A stretch of DNA of 64,000 nt from Rhizoclosmatium globosum (GCA_002104985.1 MCGO01000020.1:1-64000), one strand, 5' to 3'. Positions 10,924-23,189 are shown, numbered from the stretch's first letter. The notes: generated from the letters alone by a model not told the origin. A program made the numbers and translations.

Positions 10924-10987
10924 GCGAATCATTCGCCGTGCATATCGTTCTGATTGATCTGAGCGGTATTCACGGCGGATGATTCGC
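10924..10987. repeat. 17-bp inverted repeat with 30-bp spacer
   Basis: GCGAATCATTCGCCGTG at 10924-10940 is matched, with one mismatch, by the reverse complement of 10971-10987. A third related piece (GCGAATCATTTCAC) lies near 11076. The pair sits about 150 bases upstream of the transposase fragment start. It may be a binding site or end of that element. The rest of 10.8-11.57 kb shows no gene. Confidence 0.6.
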
Positions 10988-11570
10988 CGTGCGCAAATGC
11001 GCACCAAGCCTATTCTCCCGTCCCGATCTCCATAGCGCGGGGAAGGATGCGCGCACCTTGCCGACTGAATTGGTTTGCGAATCATTTCACACTGATTCAC
11101 GAATTACGAACTATCACTCAATTGGTTTGGTTCAAATTATGGTTTGACTTCAATTTGAGCATAGACAAATACAATCATCATAAATTCGTTTATTTCATTA
11201 AAATAAGCGCAAAAAGAACCTTTACTATTAGCACATCAATGTAGTTGAGCAAAAGGTTTTTTAAGGCCCAAGACCAAAAAGTAAGCACAATCTGTGAAGA
11301 CCATGGTGGTAAAAGTGGTTTGGGAAGACGTCTAGAATTCGTCAAATAAACAGAAAGAATATTTTGGTGGGACTTGGTTCGTTTCTTGGTTCGTTCGTCG
11401 GCAAAGCTGGTTCACAAGCCGACCGATCTCTATCTTCGGCGTGACCACCAACTCCGTTCTAGAATTTTTTCTGCGCATCGGTTTCGGGATGAATACATCT
11501 CCTCCATTGAAAAAGTTATAAAAAGGCCACTCTTCAACACCCAACCACCATCTCAGAAACAAAAAACCCA

Positions 11571-12621
11571 ATGACTTCTTCCACTCCACAACGCCGAGCA
11601 AGTTCGAACTTTGGTGCCACTGATTTTCAGTCCGATCCCGAAGCTCAAGGAGATTTGGTTGCTTTCCTTCGCATGTTGCTGGATAGTGACACTGCCCCAA
11701 AAGGCTCGGAAGTGAAAGACCAATGCCCGTCTCTCCAAACGTATGAGTCATCAACGTTGAACTCCAAAATTAAACAATTTTGGAAAAAGCTCAAGCGGGA
11801 TGATTGTAAGTTATATTGTTCTTAGTTCATCATATTTATTAATTGTTACAGCTTGGGACCCGCAGATGAGCTCAGCCCAATGGAACTTAGCAAACCCTCA
11901 AAACGCCAAAGACTTCTTGCAGAAAATGGGTTTGATCCAAGTGAAGTTGACGGTAATGGTGACGTTTCTACCACTGATCTTGAGCATCTTCTTGGTCTAC
12001 GCCCCACTCCTGTTCCTGCGACTCAGTTGCCTTCCAACTCTCGCCCAATTCCAAAGAATGTTTTGGCATCTTCATCTGGTTCAAACGTTCGTGCCACTGG
12101 ATCGGCATTGCCTTCCCAACCTGCCACAAACAGTAACGCCATTAAACTGGCCTACACCCGCCTTGGCAACCAAAACAGTACATTTACGTCAAACTTCCGC
12201 ATGCATGAAATCTTTGATGGAATGAATGCCAAGGGTCTCCGTTTCTGTTACATCTTGATCCGTCTCCCTGCGTTGGGGAGTAAATATTGTTGGGAACGGC
12301 AAGGAGCTGAATTATGCTTTCTGGCCTACTACAACCAGCCCTTGTGACTTTATTGATCCCAAATTTCCTCTTTTTGAAAATCCTGAAACTACTGCTATTG
12401 TCAAATACCTCAGTAATGACTCTAACAACGAGATTTTCCGCTATTCTTTCAATCTTCCAGAGGCAGTTGACTCAACTTGCATCAAGGAACGCTTCATTTA
12501 TCGTACAATCACTACCCCTGACGTCAAGGGTAACAGTGTCACTATTAATCAGAAAGTTGCGGTTTTGTACACATACTTGATTTCTGGACAATCTTTCAGT
12601 GGAGCCCAGGAACTTTGGTAG
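11571..12621 (+). pseudogene. hypothetical gene with two apparent frame breaks
   Basis: No family is recognised. Exon 1 (11571-11805) ends in a good GTAAGT, and a TTACAG acceptor lies at 11851. However, the join leads into a poor frame (SWDPQMSSAQWNL...). The convincing frame after it (KPSKRQRLLAENGFDPSEV, then TTDLEHLLGLRP) is offset by one base. A second shift is needed near 12265, where the frame moves to RWGVNIVGNGKELNYAFW. It then runs open to the stop at 12621 (LFENPETTAIVKYL, QKVAVLYTYLISGQ). Two breaks in one gene suggest decay, or indel errors in the assembly. The final part reads like a folded beta-rich domain. Confidence 0.4.
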
Positions 12622-12894
12622 TTGGAATTGAAGTCTTATTGTTTTTATCATTATACCCCAGAAACAGTCATTGATATAAATCAGAACTTATCCTTTTTAT
12701 TGAATTCGTGCACACTCCAGGGCGCTCCCACGAAAATTGTGAATTACAAGCTGAGTGAGTAAGAATAGCTTTTATTGGTATCCTTTTAAAAATGATCTAC
12801 TACTCCTAATGTTGCACATATTTTAGGCTCTTTGCAATAGATTCCCGTTCTGTTCGTACAATCCACAACAGTAGAGAGGGAAAGACAGAGGCTT

Positions 12895-15303
12895 TTATTC
12901 AACTTGCTTAAACACTTTTTTCAATTCTGCAATAGATTCGTCCAAAGCATGTACCATTTTTTGATTATGCATTCCTTCCCTCTTACTCACAACAGTAAAC
13001 ATAAGGTTGTCGCGTTTGATTTGATATCCAATTCCATATCCATCATTGACAACCTGTCCAAAGCCCAAACCATTGAACCACTCACTCGAAATCTGTGAAG
13101 TGCTCAATTTCCAATGAGTTGATTTGGAATACGCAGGATCCAGAAAGAGTCCTCCTAATCCTTGTTGTTTCTCTTTTTCAGTTTGTACAAGCCTCAACCC
13201 AAGTAAATGCCGATCAACACCTTTTCCATCACAAGCTTCAGCCAGATATTGGCTTTGAGCTTTCATTGCCCTTTTTCCCAGTTTCGCCTTTCTTTCTAAA
13301 CCAACGCCTGGATCTTGCATCACTTGTACAAATCGGAGACTCTCAGAACTCAAGCTGCGACCAGTTTCAGTTCGACCCCATTGAAACTTCTTTGTCTGTG
13401 CAGCTTCGTAGGTTGCAGCAGACTCCCCATAGACTTTATAGTATGCCAATTGAATTGCCATTTGAACAAAAGCGTCTGGTGAGCACTTCAACTCCTTGAT
13501 GGCATCTTTTCCAAAACCTTTCACTTCCAAAACTCGCAACTCCTCCCCATCCACTAGTGTTTGAAATTTCTCTTCAGCCTTCATAATGAAGCTTTTGATG
13601 TTATCCGAAACATCAAAGTCTAATTTAGAAGGAGCTATATGTTTGATTCCTGTTGGACGTCCATGATTTATAGTGCCTTTGGCAAGAGACCCAAGAAGCC
13701 AATCACAAAGCCTGAGGGTTGGAGAGCCATCAACCATAGAATGTTCACCATTGAAGCCTGCCGCAGCATTATCAAAGACAATAAACTGCAAACTCTTGTC
13801 AAAGAATCGATTCTTGCCATCTCCCACCCAACAGCCCATAGCTCTCTAAAGTGTTCATTTAGTGTTGAGTACTTAATATGCGAAAGCTAAGAAATATTAC
13901 TTCTTCCAAAGTCGTTGGTTTTGTGTCATCAAGACAAATCACAAAGGCTGCTGTTTCGATCTTGTCCAGAGATAATTGGTTCTTTTTGGAAAAGGAGAGT
14001 AATTCTTGACGAGCCTAGAAGATGGTGGCTATTTTAGCAAGATGCTTTATCACAGTGAGTTCAACTGTACATGAGTCCAAGTGTCACGATCTAAAGTTGT
14101 CAATACTCCAACAGGTGGTACATCTTCAAATTGATCTGCAGTGTTGTAGATAGCCTCTATTTGTCTGACGAATCAAAGAATTAGAATCAATAGTTTTCTG
14201 AGAGAAGCTTACTCTTTAATCTCGTCCGTTGACAACTGTTTACCATTCACAACCAGTTCCACATTAAAGAACTGATTCTTTCGAACCACAATAATATGAT
14301 TATGTTTAGTTGGATCTGATAGACGTGTAATATCCTCTGGGATTTGAGGAATACGTGTTGAATTGAAAAGGTATCTGCAGAGAAAATGTTCAACACCCTC
14401 ATTTAAAGTCAGTTTTAGAGCTTACCTGTATTGATTTGAACAGAGTGGTGTCCCACGGACCATATCCGGCTGCAGCTCTTCGCTGTGAGGAGTCAGCGTC
14501 AATACACAGATCTATTCCATTGTTAAAAACTTACGTCACAATCAATCTCCGAAATTCCATTGCAGCTGTGGCTATTTCAGCGGCTCTCAAAGCGGGTTGC
14601 CCGATTCGGTGTGGATCGTCAACAAATGAGTAGTAATAGCTGACATTCACGACAACAGGATCACGATACGCCATATACGCCAACGAATTCCACCAATCAA
14701 TCAACCAACTATTTGGTTTCGACTTGTCGTGTTCGATCAAACGCTGTTGGAGCGTCCTTCCAAACCCCGTCATAAAATCGTTGACAACTGCTGTGGTAGT
14801 ACCGAATTCGGCCTCTGTTAGAAGCGGGCGGACTGATGTAAGATACTTGGAGCATGTTTCTTCGAGGGACGGGATGGGCAACTTTGGTGGTTGATCAGAC
14901 ACATCACATGGGATGCAACCTGGAGAAGACTCACCCGAGGCAAGCTGTTCTGATACTTAAAGAGGTTCTTTTGAGGGGCGACAGAATGTGTCTTCAGTGG
15001 TTGTGTTAATGAGGTGCTATTGATTTGAGGTTTTGCTTGTTTCGTCTGTTTAAGTCTCTGAACGATCCGCTTTTTAAGATCCTTTTCGAGCAATTTGTCG
15101 AATTGTTTCAAAGTGAGTTGAGTTGATTGTTGCGGTTTCTTGAGCAGTTTCTGACCACCAAAGACAGGCAGTGATGAGGTCAGTGATCGCAGTCCAAGAG
15201 CAGTTCCGACTGATTGAGACGATGCGGCGAATGTTGTTTGTCGATTCAAAGTTGCGATGAAGGGCCGCGCGAGGACCGCTGATGATCGCATCATCCGTGG
15301 CAA
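12895..15303 (-). CDS. CRAT: carnitine O-acetyltransferase, mitochondrial type
   Basis: Carnitine acetyltransferases move acetyl groups between CoA and carnitine, exporting or importing acetyl units at mitochondria and peroxisomes. Seven exons join in frame: 14935-15303, 14535-14881, 14426-14482, 14213-14374, 14071-14164, 13901-14014 and 12895-13845. After an Arg-rich leader without acidic residues (likely mitochondrial presequence) comes YQNSLPRLPIPSLEETC, typical of the family start. Next are WWNSLAYMAYRDPVVVN and the catalytic-His segment FNGEHSMVDGSPT. The C-terminus ends VFKQVE with no peroxisomal AKL/SKL signal, so peroxisomal routing is not indicated for this form. Length is about 690 residues including the long leader, usual for the fungal enzymes. 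Confidence 0.9.
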
Positions 15304-15455
15304 CAGTCAATATGAGGTTCGAGTTTCAGTGCAGATTCACAACACTCTCCAGGACAAATCATCGTAGAATAAATATCAGAATCTTATTTCTTATTTCTCA
15401 TTATAAATGCTGTCACGAATAACTTGTGGAATGAAACTGAGCAACCCCTCACAGT

Positions 15456-16085
15456 CTACAGATCCGACTTTGCGATTAAGTCCAAGAGTTGACGAACTCG
15501 AGGTCTGTCGGCAACCACGTACCGTTGAAGATAAACATCATCAATTGTGACAAGTGTAGCAGCAGGCACAGTATCGTCTCCTCCATATCTTCGCTCCCAT
15601 TGAATAGCAAGCATATCCACAACACTCTCCTCCAAATCTGACGCGGTCATTTCATTTCCGTGATGGAATTCCGGGTGATGCGAATTGACGTCGTAATGGT
15701 GCTGTTTCGCGGCTTCCCAGTGAATTGTAGTGCCATGAACCCATTTCTCGGTATACCCAATCACTTCAATAAACGAGTTGAGTTTCGAGTTATCGTGCAC
15801 ATGGACAGTCTCGGCAGTCAAGTTTGGGAAGAATGGCCGGAAACGGAGAAACGTCTTCCGGATGAATTCCTTGTGGCTCAGGGCGATTCGAGTGTTCTTC
15901 CGGGCCGCGAAAACAGTGGCAAAGAGTTCAAAGTCGGCGTCGGCGATTGGAAACTGAGGCGTCTGGCCAAACAGAGAAACAGTGTCGCCGCCTTCCTCGG
16001 CTGCAAGGCGGAAAAGGGCAGATGTCTTTTGAGCATCGGTCCATGCGAGGAATTGGGTTCCGTCTGTGATTGTTGCGGGATTCAT
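15456..16085 (-). CDS. DUF5662 family protein
   Basis: A single exon of 209 codons. The core YTEKWVHGTTIHWEAAKQHH followed by NSHHPEFHH matches the His-rich signature of the DUF5662 family. That family's biochemical role is not established. The many conserved His residues suggest a metal site resembling HD-domain proteins, but that is inference. There is no signal peptide or membrane segment. The gene is convergent with nothing close; the ankyrin gene lies 130 bases further downstream on the same strand. Confidence 0.7.
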   Translation of the reverse strand: MNPATITDGTQFLAWTDAQKTSALFRLAAEEGGDTVSLFGQTPQFPIADADFELFATVFAARKNTRIALSHKEFIRKTFLRFRPFFPNLTAETVHVHDNSKLNSFIEVIGYTEKWVHGTTIHWEAAKQHHYDVNSHHPEFHHGNEMTASDLEESVVDMLAIQWERRYGGDDTVPAATLVTIDDVYLQRYVVADRPRVRQLLDLIAKSDL

Positions 16086-16213
16086 TGGTTGTTGGATGAT
16101 TTAATGGATCGGACTTGCATCCTCCAATTTGGTGCGTCATATTATTGTGGAGAAGTATCTTATAATCGAAAACACGTGTATTTGACGAAAATTAAGGAAT
16201 AGCTCAGAAAGAA

Positions 16214-17538
16214 CTACTGAAACTCATAAGGCGTGACAGTTGGCACAAAGTCATACAAAAACTCAACAATTTCATGAAACCCTTTCCTCTGCGCCATTTT
16301 CATTGCGGAAATATGATTCGTTGACTTCTCGTGCTTTGCAAGAACTTTAACCACATCTAAATGTCCTTCAAAAATAGCGTTCAGAATTGCCTGTCCATTC
16401 CACGCACTTGGATCCACACGTTTGTCAGACAAGAGCAAGGTGACCATTTTGGCACTTCCCAATCGAGATGCGACGAGTAAAGGCGTACTGTTCATAACTC
16501 CTGGATTGACACGAGGATCCTTCATCAGAATGGAAACAATTTCAAGCATCTCATTTTCAACCGCCATGTTGAACGCAATATTGTCAAATTCACTGGGATC
16601 AACACGAGGATCTGAGAGCAAAGCCTTGACTGTTTCTGGATGATTCTCTTGGCATGCGGTTAAGATTGCCTCATTGTCACAGTCACTAGGATCCACACTG
16701 TGTTCTTATTTTAGTTTCGAGGATGAATTGAAAGATCATCTCACCGCGGATCTTGCATCAACAACTCAACAATATCTGTGAAACCATTTGCTGCTGCCAA
16801 TATCACAGCTTCATTCCGTTTCGCGCTGGGATCTACTCGATCATCTGAAAGTAGTCGCTTCACAATCTCGATGTGTCCATTTTCAGCAGCCATTCTCAAG
16901 GAATAGTTCAAACAATCTCCTGGATCCACAGCAGTATGTTCTAATAGCATATTCAAGATTCCTAAATACCCAAATTCGGCCGCGTGCCGCAAAGAAGCAT
17001 TGAATTTTGCAGCGGGGTTCACTTGCGACTGTTTTAACAAGCACGCTACAACTTGTTCATAGCCCCAAAAGCACGACCATCTCAAACTCCGTTCACAACA
17101 TGCTCGAAAGTTATAGCTTCCAGGAAGTCTTTCCAAGGCCCTAAATACTTTCACCGACCTCTCCATAGACATTTTAAGATTTAATACTTGACTCATTCGA
17201 ACATGGTTCATTAGTGGTGTCTGGAATAATTGACTTAAAATAGCAATGTGATAATTTAAAGGCAGCGTGATCCAAACATCGCGTGTGAACAGAGCCGCAC
17301 CATTTCCATAGGATTTATAATGAGCGCTTGAAAAATAATAGCTGTTAAAAATAAAAGCCGCAAATCCAGAGTAGCTGATGCCAACATTACTTAAGTTGTT
17401 GTCAATTGGAACATACAAAAGTATTTGCTCAATAAGCTCGCCGGGTAAGTCTGCAATACCAATAGAAGAATCTAGATAGAATGAAAGAGACGCGGCACTA
17501 TCAATCGGTAGCTTGATTTCACATGGCTGGGTGTTCAT
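16214..17538 (-). CDS. F-box-like / ankyrin repeat protein (VDPS type)
   Basis: Two exons (16746-17538 and 16214-16698) join in frame across a 47-bp intron. The N-terminus has an F-box-like segment (IADLPGELIEQILLYVP). From about residue 150 it carries ankyrin repeats of the form LLSDxRVDPSxxNxAxxxAxxxGxxxIV, at least seven of them. F-box proteins recruit substrates to SCF ubiquitin ligases, and ankyrin repeats bind partner proteins. The combination suggests a substrate receptor. The F-box call rests on a short motif and is less sure than the ankyrin call. This repeat flavour is common in chytrids, amoebae and large DNA viruses. Confidence 0.8.
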
Positions 17539-17812
17539 TGTTTGGTAGATTTTTTCATTGTTTCAATACCGATTGTCTTTTCTTTGAATGAACTACCTAA
17601 AACTTATTTCGAAACTCTATCACAACGGCAGGACAATGGAAATGGATGATTCAGAAATAAGTCCAGGCTTTTTCCGATGATTTTGCAATTTTCAGGACTT
17701 CAGAAAAACGCAAGGAAGAACAAAAACTTTGTTGATTCATAAGGTCAAGTCACTGATTTTAGATAAGAAAGAGTTTTGAAATTCAAGAGAAGAAGAAAGT
17801 AGAACGTCGTAG

Positions 17813-19112
17813 CTAGAGCTCTGAGAAAACATTGGTGTCCTTGTCCACCGAATTGGAACAAACATTTCCATCCTTAAACTCTTTGCAAGATGCTGGTTGG
17901 TGGCATAAGCTGGATAGGCAGTATTGTTCTTCGCCGCAATCAACGTCACACTTTCCACAATGCTTCGAATTGACTGACAAGTCTTTACACTTTCCGCCAC
18001 AACAACCAGGAGAGCCGCCGCTCGTACATTTTTGATCACACCCACCACAGTGGGAAGAATTCTCTTTCGTATTGATAATATTGCCATTACAGCACTTGTC
18101 ACCTCCTTTAGCTCCCACTTCGTTACCACAGCCGCCACAGTTATTTGAGTCCGTTTTGGTGTTGGCTCCTTGTCCAGAACAACACATGTCGGCATCTGAA
18201 CGCCACTGAGTCATACTCTTTCCACATTCGCCACAATTGGCAGTATCGTTTTGTGTGTTTATGGCCACGCCAGAACAGCACATATCCCCGCCAGGGGTCT
18301 GCAAAGCAACAGATTTGAAGCAATCACCACAATGGTCTGTATCATTTCTTGTGTTTTTACCGCGTCCACCACAGCATTTGTCTGCATTTAAGTTATCCAA
18401 AGAAGCTGGCCTGTTACAAGCACCACAGTGATCTTTATCGTTCTGAATATCAATTCCTCGTCCGTTACAGCATGTGTTTGCCGAATGATTGTCATAAACA
18501 GCAAGCCTGCCGCATGCACCGCAGTTGGCCACGTCGTTTTGTAGGTTTCTTGCGATTCCAGAACAGCACGTGTCTCCGCTAGGAACAATCTTACCACAGC
18601 CACCACAGTTGCTTGTATCATTAGAAAAGTTGACCCACTTTTTTGTATCATAACAATAGTTCTGGTTTGAATCTGTTGAGCAAATTGCTCTTGGAAAGCT
18701 TGGGTTCTGAAGGTATCCGCTGAAGACAGTTAGAGCTTTGCAAGCATCCTAAAGGTTGGTTTTCAGCTCCCTCCGTATTAAATGAATTAATACTAACAAC
18801 ACAGTATGGATTAGCCACCCCTGAACCAAGAGCAGGATAACCGCAAATTTGTTTCTTGCTGATGCAGTCTCCACTGCCATCCAAAATCCATTTTAAGTCA
18901 TTACCGCATCTAATCACGTTGTTTGTATCAGAACAGGCGTAAACCCAGTCTGCTTTGCAAGTCCCTCCGATTTGAAACCCTCTGTAGTTTTGGGCATAAA
19001 TAGCAGCTTTAGTAGTTGGTGGAACTACTGCAGTCTGGCGTTTCTCTTTGACGACGACAGCGTCAACAGCAATGAACCCAGCAGCAATGGAGACAAGAAA
19101 ACTTGTGATCAT
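17813..19112 (-). CDS. secreted Cys-rich repeat protein (Stig1-like)
   Basis: Two exons (18798-19112 and 17813-18748) join in frame (ANPYCV then DACKAL) across a 49-bp intron with a clear TTAATTCATT branch-like region. The N-terminus is a hydrophobic signal peptide (MITSFLVSIAAGFIAVDA) followed by a KEKR processing-like site. The first exon encodes a separate domain with about seven Cys. The second exon encodes about nine repeats of the pattern NDxxNCGxCGKxxxxxDxCCSGxxxN, resembling plant Stig1 and similar extracellular Cys-rich repeats. Disulphide-bonded extracellular or cell-wall location is likely; partners are unknown. Confidence 0.75.
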
Positions 19113-19479
19113 AATAATCTAGAAAATTGATTTAGTAGATTATTCGTAAATGAAGGGGTAATATAACAACAACGAAGCCCATGGAACGTTCACGAGCGAA
19201 AAAGAACCGACATAATCCTCCTATCAGAAGAAAGGAAGTCAAATTTGAACAATGGGATGGAGTGCGATTGGCTTGTCCCAAACAGCAACAATGAGATCGT
19301 TTTCATTTCAAAGCAATGCATGCCAATATAGATGAGAAAGAGAAGAGGTGTTCGAAAAGCGAAGGTGTTTAAATGTGCGAAAGGGAGGGAAACGACGGAT
19401 CCTCGCAGGGATGATGTGCGCAATCGAAATGAGACTTAATTCAAGTTGAACGTTTGCAACTACAATGTTACATTTATAA

Positions 19480-21346
19480 ATGCCGCATGCCAAAGTGAGA
19501 GATAAGTCGGAAAATACCCACTTTCTAAAATTAGAAATACGAAATTTTCCGAGAAGCACACGTTCTTCCAGTTTGACAGCTTTGACAACACACGCCCAAC
19601 AAGAAAACGCACCACCAAAACCAATGCCCAAGAAAGACCCCGTCCCGCTCAGTTTCATCCGATCCGATGATCCAGCCACTAATCCATCCACTGAAACCGA
19701 CGACAGCGACCTCGAAAGCCTCCAGGCCAAAGAAGAAGCCTCGAAGCTAAACGACATCCGAGCCGCCGAAGCCTTCCGAAACCTTCACAACGACTCCGAT
19801 TCCGAATCCTCAACTTCAAATTCGAATTCAACGGACAATGCCAACGACGACAACAACGATGACTCACACTCGCAATCAGACAAGTTGTCGCTGAAAAAGA
19901 AGCGATTCCCCTTTTCAAAGTCGCCGTCGGGTCTTTATCCAAAGTCGCCTGGCCTGAATCCAAAGAATCCAAAGTCGCCAGGGCTCAAGGGAATCCAGGC
20001 AGCGACCCAGGACACCGAGGAAGACGATGTCAACTTGAAGGACCTGGCTGACTACTTGATGGCCCCGGAATCACTGTCCCGCATTAAAACTACCTCCTCA
20101 TTCAGACAGCAGCAGAAACTGATTGAGCAACAGACCCCGCGATTCCTCTTTTACTCAGATAAAACGAAACCACTCAGAGGAACTTCACTGCACGATATTC
20201 CACTCTGGCAGACATCCTCCGATTCGTCTATCCTTCAAATCCTCGAATCAAGTCCATTCTGGATAAACGTGTGCTCGCCTACAGGTGCCGAAGTAGAAAC
20301 CTTATCTCGTCTCTTCAAAATCCACCCTCTCACAACTGAAGATATTCAATCGCGCGATTCCCGAGAACGCTGTGAAATCTTTCCAAACTACTATTTCGTT
20401 TGCATTCAGTCAGCGTATGAGGATGAAGAAAAGGATATGCTCATTCCCATCAGTGTACATATTCTTGTTTTCAAGCAATGCGTTCTAACGGTACCTATTC
20501 ACTGGTATTCACAGATTATGTTCTAACTTTATCTTAGTTCCATTCCGCCCCGATGGACCACATTGACAAAGTCCTCGACAGAATCAAACGATTGACACTC
20601 TACGGTGGCTCCTTCTCTCCCGATTGGCTCAATTATGCTCTTATGGATGAAGTGTGCGATGGATTCCTGCCATCCATCAACTACCTCGAAACTGAAGTTG
20701 ATTCCATTGACCAACTTGTTCTTGTTTTGACAGCAAACGAAATGGTACCATCCCCATCTCCTTTCTCATCAAATTGATGGAATCGTCACTAATTTGTGTT
20801 TCGCCGAATAGAGTGACATGCTCCGTCGAATCGGAAACGCTCGCCGAAAAGTAACATTCCTGCAAAAGTTTTGCTCCAAAACCGATTTAATCAAGCAAGT
20901 TATTAAACGAACATCAAACAAAGTCGAAGGTGAAAGTGGACTTTATCTCAGTGATATTCAAGGTTTGTGTTTTCCTGGTCTTCTTCTCACGTTCCTATTA
21001 ACCTATCAACTGGATAGACCACATTTTTACAATGACTCAACAACTCGATCATTCAGAGGAAGTACTCTCGAGAACACATCAAAACTACCTCGCTCAAATC
21101 TCAATTGAAATGGCAGCAATCTCGAATCGAAGTGCAGAACTTGGAAATAAGGCCACCATTGTTGCTGCTATTCTGATTCCATGGAATATTGTTGCCGGTC
21201 TGTTTGGTATGAACGTGCGAGTACCAGGGCGCGATGTCGATGGTGAAGAATGCGTTTGGTTCTGGGGTCTTGTTGGAGGAATGTGTGTCTGGTCTGTCAT
21301 TGCGTTTTATCTGTGCCGCAATTACTTTATTACAAGCAAGAAATAA
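19480..21346 (+). CDS. CorA-family Mg2+ transporter, fungal Mnr2/Alr1-like
   Basis: Four exons: 19480-20490, 20538-20744, 20812-20962 and 21018-21346. CorA-family proteins are pentameric channels for Mg2+ and other divalent ions; the fungal Alr/Mnr2 branch sits in the plasma or vacuolar membrane. The signature GMN lies in LFGMNVRVPG between two C-terminal membrane helices (ATIVAAILIPWNIVAG and WGLVGGMCVWSVIAFYL). A long coiled region (MTQQLDHSEEVL) precedes it. The N-terminal ~200 residues are acidic, Ser-rich and low complexity with KSPGLNPKNPKSPG repeats, as in the fungal branch. The start could also be the Met at 19624; the choice is uncertain. Confidence 0.9.
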
Positions 21347-21454
21347 TCTAGGTTTCTTTTTAACTTTGATTTTGAGATAGCATAGAGGTTGGATTACTAG
21401 GGGACAGGAATAATAATTTCAAACGGACTTTATTCCACGTAAATAACACCAAAC

Positions 21455-22393
21455 TTAAAGCTTTCCAGTCCAGAGTCTCTTGACAAAGGCAGTGATTCCA
21501 ACGTCAGTAGTGTTGAAGGCGAAACATCCGTACAAAACAACTCCAGTCACGATTCTAAGACCCCAGGTTCCAATAGTGTTCAAGATTCCATACTTTCTAG
21601 CTGGGATGTAGTCCTGAACGATACAGTCGAAACCCTAGTATTGACGGTATGAGTCCATCTGAGAATATGCCATCATCCATCGGTGCAAAAACATCATCCT
21701 CCCAGCCCTACATTCCTACATTCCAAGACAACATCTTTTACTCCTTCTCAGACAGTATCGCCCTCTCTCCTTCCCGCGCTCACCCCCCAGATACGTTTCG
21801 ATCCACAAACATCCCAAATCTCCTTTCCCCATCCCACAAAACCCAAAGACTCACCAAGTGGGTGTGCAAAGGCAAAACAACACCAAGTCCAAAGTCCACG
21901 AGAGGGATAGGCCCCGAGATCAAGGCCGTAGCAACGAGAGGAATGGTAACGACAGAAAGACCGCGTTCAAAGTTCCAGTGGTACGATCCGTGGGTTTTGC
22001 TCTTCTCGGCCAAGTTGGCTAAATAGAATAGATTATTAAGTAAGTTTGAGGTAGGAGTTTCGAAAGGAGGGACAATAGTGTGTGGGTTGATAATGTGGGT
22101 GCTGGATTTCCAATCTCCCTTCCTTCCTCTCACTCATTCGATAGGGGGGACAAACACCAACCAGCGTTTGAAGCCACAGCAGTCTCGACTCCAGAGGCAG
22201 CAGAAAGGGCCTTGGCTGACTTGTTGAAGAAGGCGACAGGAGCTGTAGAAACAAATAACAAAGTGTTAACCCCAACGTTAACCCTAACTTAACCCTGAAG
22301 CACAATCTCACCCGAGTGGAATCGCACAATTCCAACTGATGAAATGCGAGTGGCGGCAAACGATCTCACAGATGGAGTGGCGAGGGAGAACAT
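21455..22393 (-). CDS. SDH4: succinate dehydrogenase membrane anchor subunit (CybS/SDHD), copy 1
   Basis: The protein anchors complex II in the inner mitochondrial membrane and helps bind haem b and ubiquinone. Four exons: 22312-22393, 22162-22242, 21855-22018 and 21455-21634. The mature part shows the family signature HGSYHWNFERGLSVV, then LISGPIPLVDFGLGVVLPLHTHLGFD and QDYIPARKYG, with three membrane helices. The leader is Arg/Ser-rich and lacks acidic residues, as expected for mitochondrial import. Intron 1 carries a short TTAGGG-like tract. A diverged copy lies directly upstream (next entry). Confidence 0.9.
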
Positions 22394-22476
22394 TTCTTTC
22401 TTTTGTTGTTCTGTTGGAAAAAATGCAAACTTCTCTCTTTCTTCTGTTTTTTGCCTTTAATTCAATATTTATTGAT

Positions 22477-23165
22477 TCAGTCATCTTCCACCTTCAGTCG
22501 TAACTCTCTTTTACTCGTTCCAGTCCACAGTTTCTGCACAAAGGCTGTGATCCCTACATCCATCGTGTTGAACGTGAACAACCCGTACAGAACGATTCCA
22601 GTCACAACCCTCAAAGTCCATGTCGAGACAGTGTGCCATATCCCGTATTTACGCGCAGGAATATAGTCTTGAATCATGCAATCGAATCCCTATTATTCAA
22701 TTCAGACCTGGTCCTTTCACAACAAACACGCACCATGTGAACATGGACAGGCAACAGCACTCCGAGCACAAGATCATTTACAAATACAGGACCCGCAATC
22801 AGCGATGTCGCAAGAGACGGAATAAGAAGGATCGAATAGAACCGCTCGGCCATCCAGTGTTCGCTTCCATGCCATTTCGACTTGTGTTCTACAAGTGCTC
22901 TTGTCAGATATGAATGCATTATAAACTTGAGAGTTAAGTTACCTGTTCCAGTTGGGTTTGTTGCTGACGAAGGATTCAAGAGAGCCTGCGATGAAAGCGG
23001 TGCTGGTCTTGTCACAGCTGTTTGAATCCACCTTGACCTTGTCATGTCTGAATGGGATTGAATGAATACTCGAACATAAGAGAGGCGACAAGACGCACGG
23101 ATCCCACATCGCCTTAGAGGACTCGTCACTATTGAGAGTCGTTGCATCAGATTTCCAACAAACAA
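22477..23165 (-). CDS. SDHD/CybS-like protein, diverged copy 2
   Basis: Three exons: 22943-23165 (or start at 23144), 22734-22899 and 22477-22689. It is a tandem paralogue of copy 1, in the same orientation and with the same last splice position (HVHM joined to GFDC). The core is changed: HGSEHWMAERFYSIL replaces HGSYHWNFERGLSVV, and VLLPVHVHM replaces VLPLHTHL. QDYIPARKYG is retained. The HW and ER residues and the HxH motif are kept, so haem binding may persist. The leader differs entirely and has an extra basic C-terminal tail (SKRELRLKVEDD). It may be an alternative complex II anchor or one for a special life stage; expression is unknown. Confidence 0.75.
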
Positions 23166-23189
23166 AGGAACAGCCCCGTTTAATTCTAT

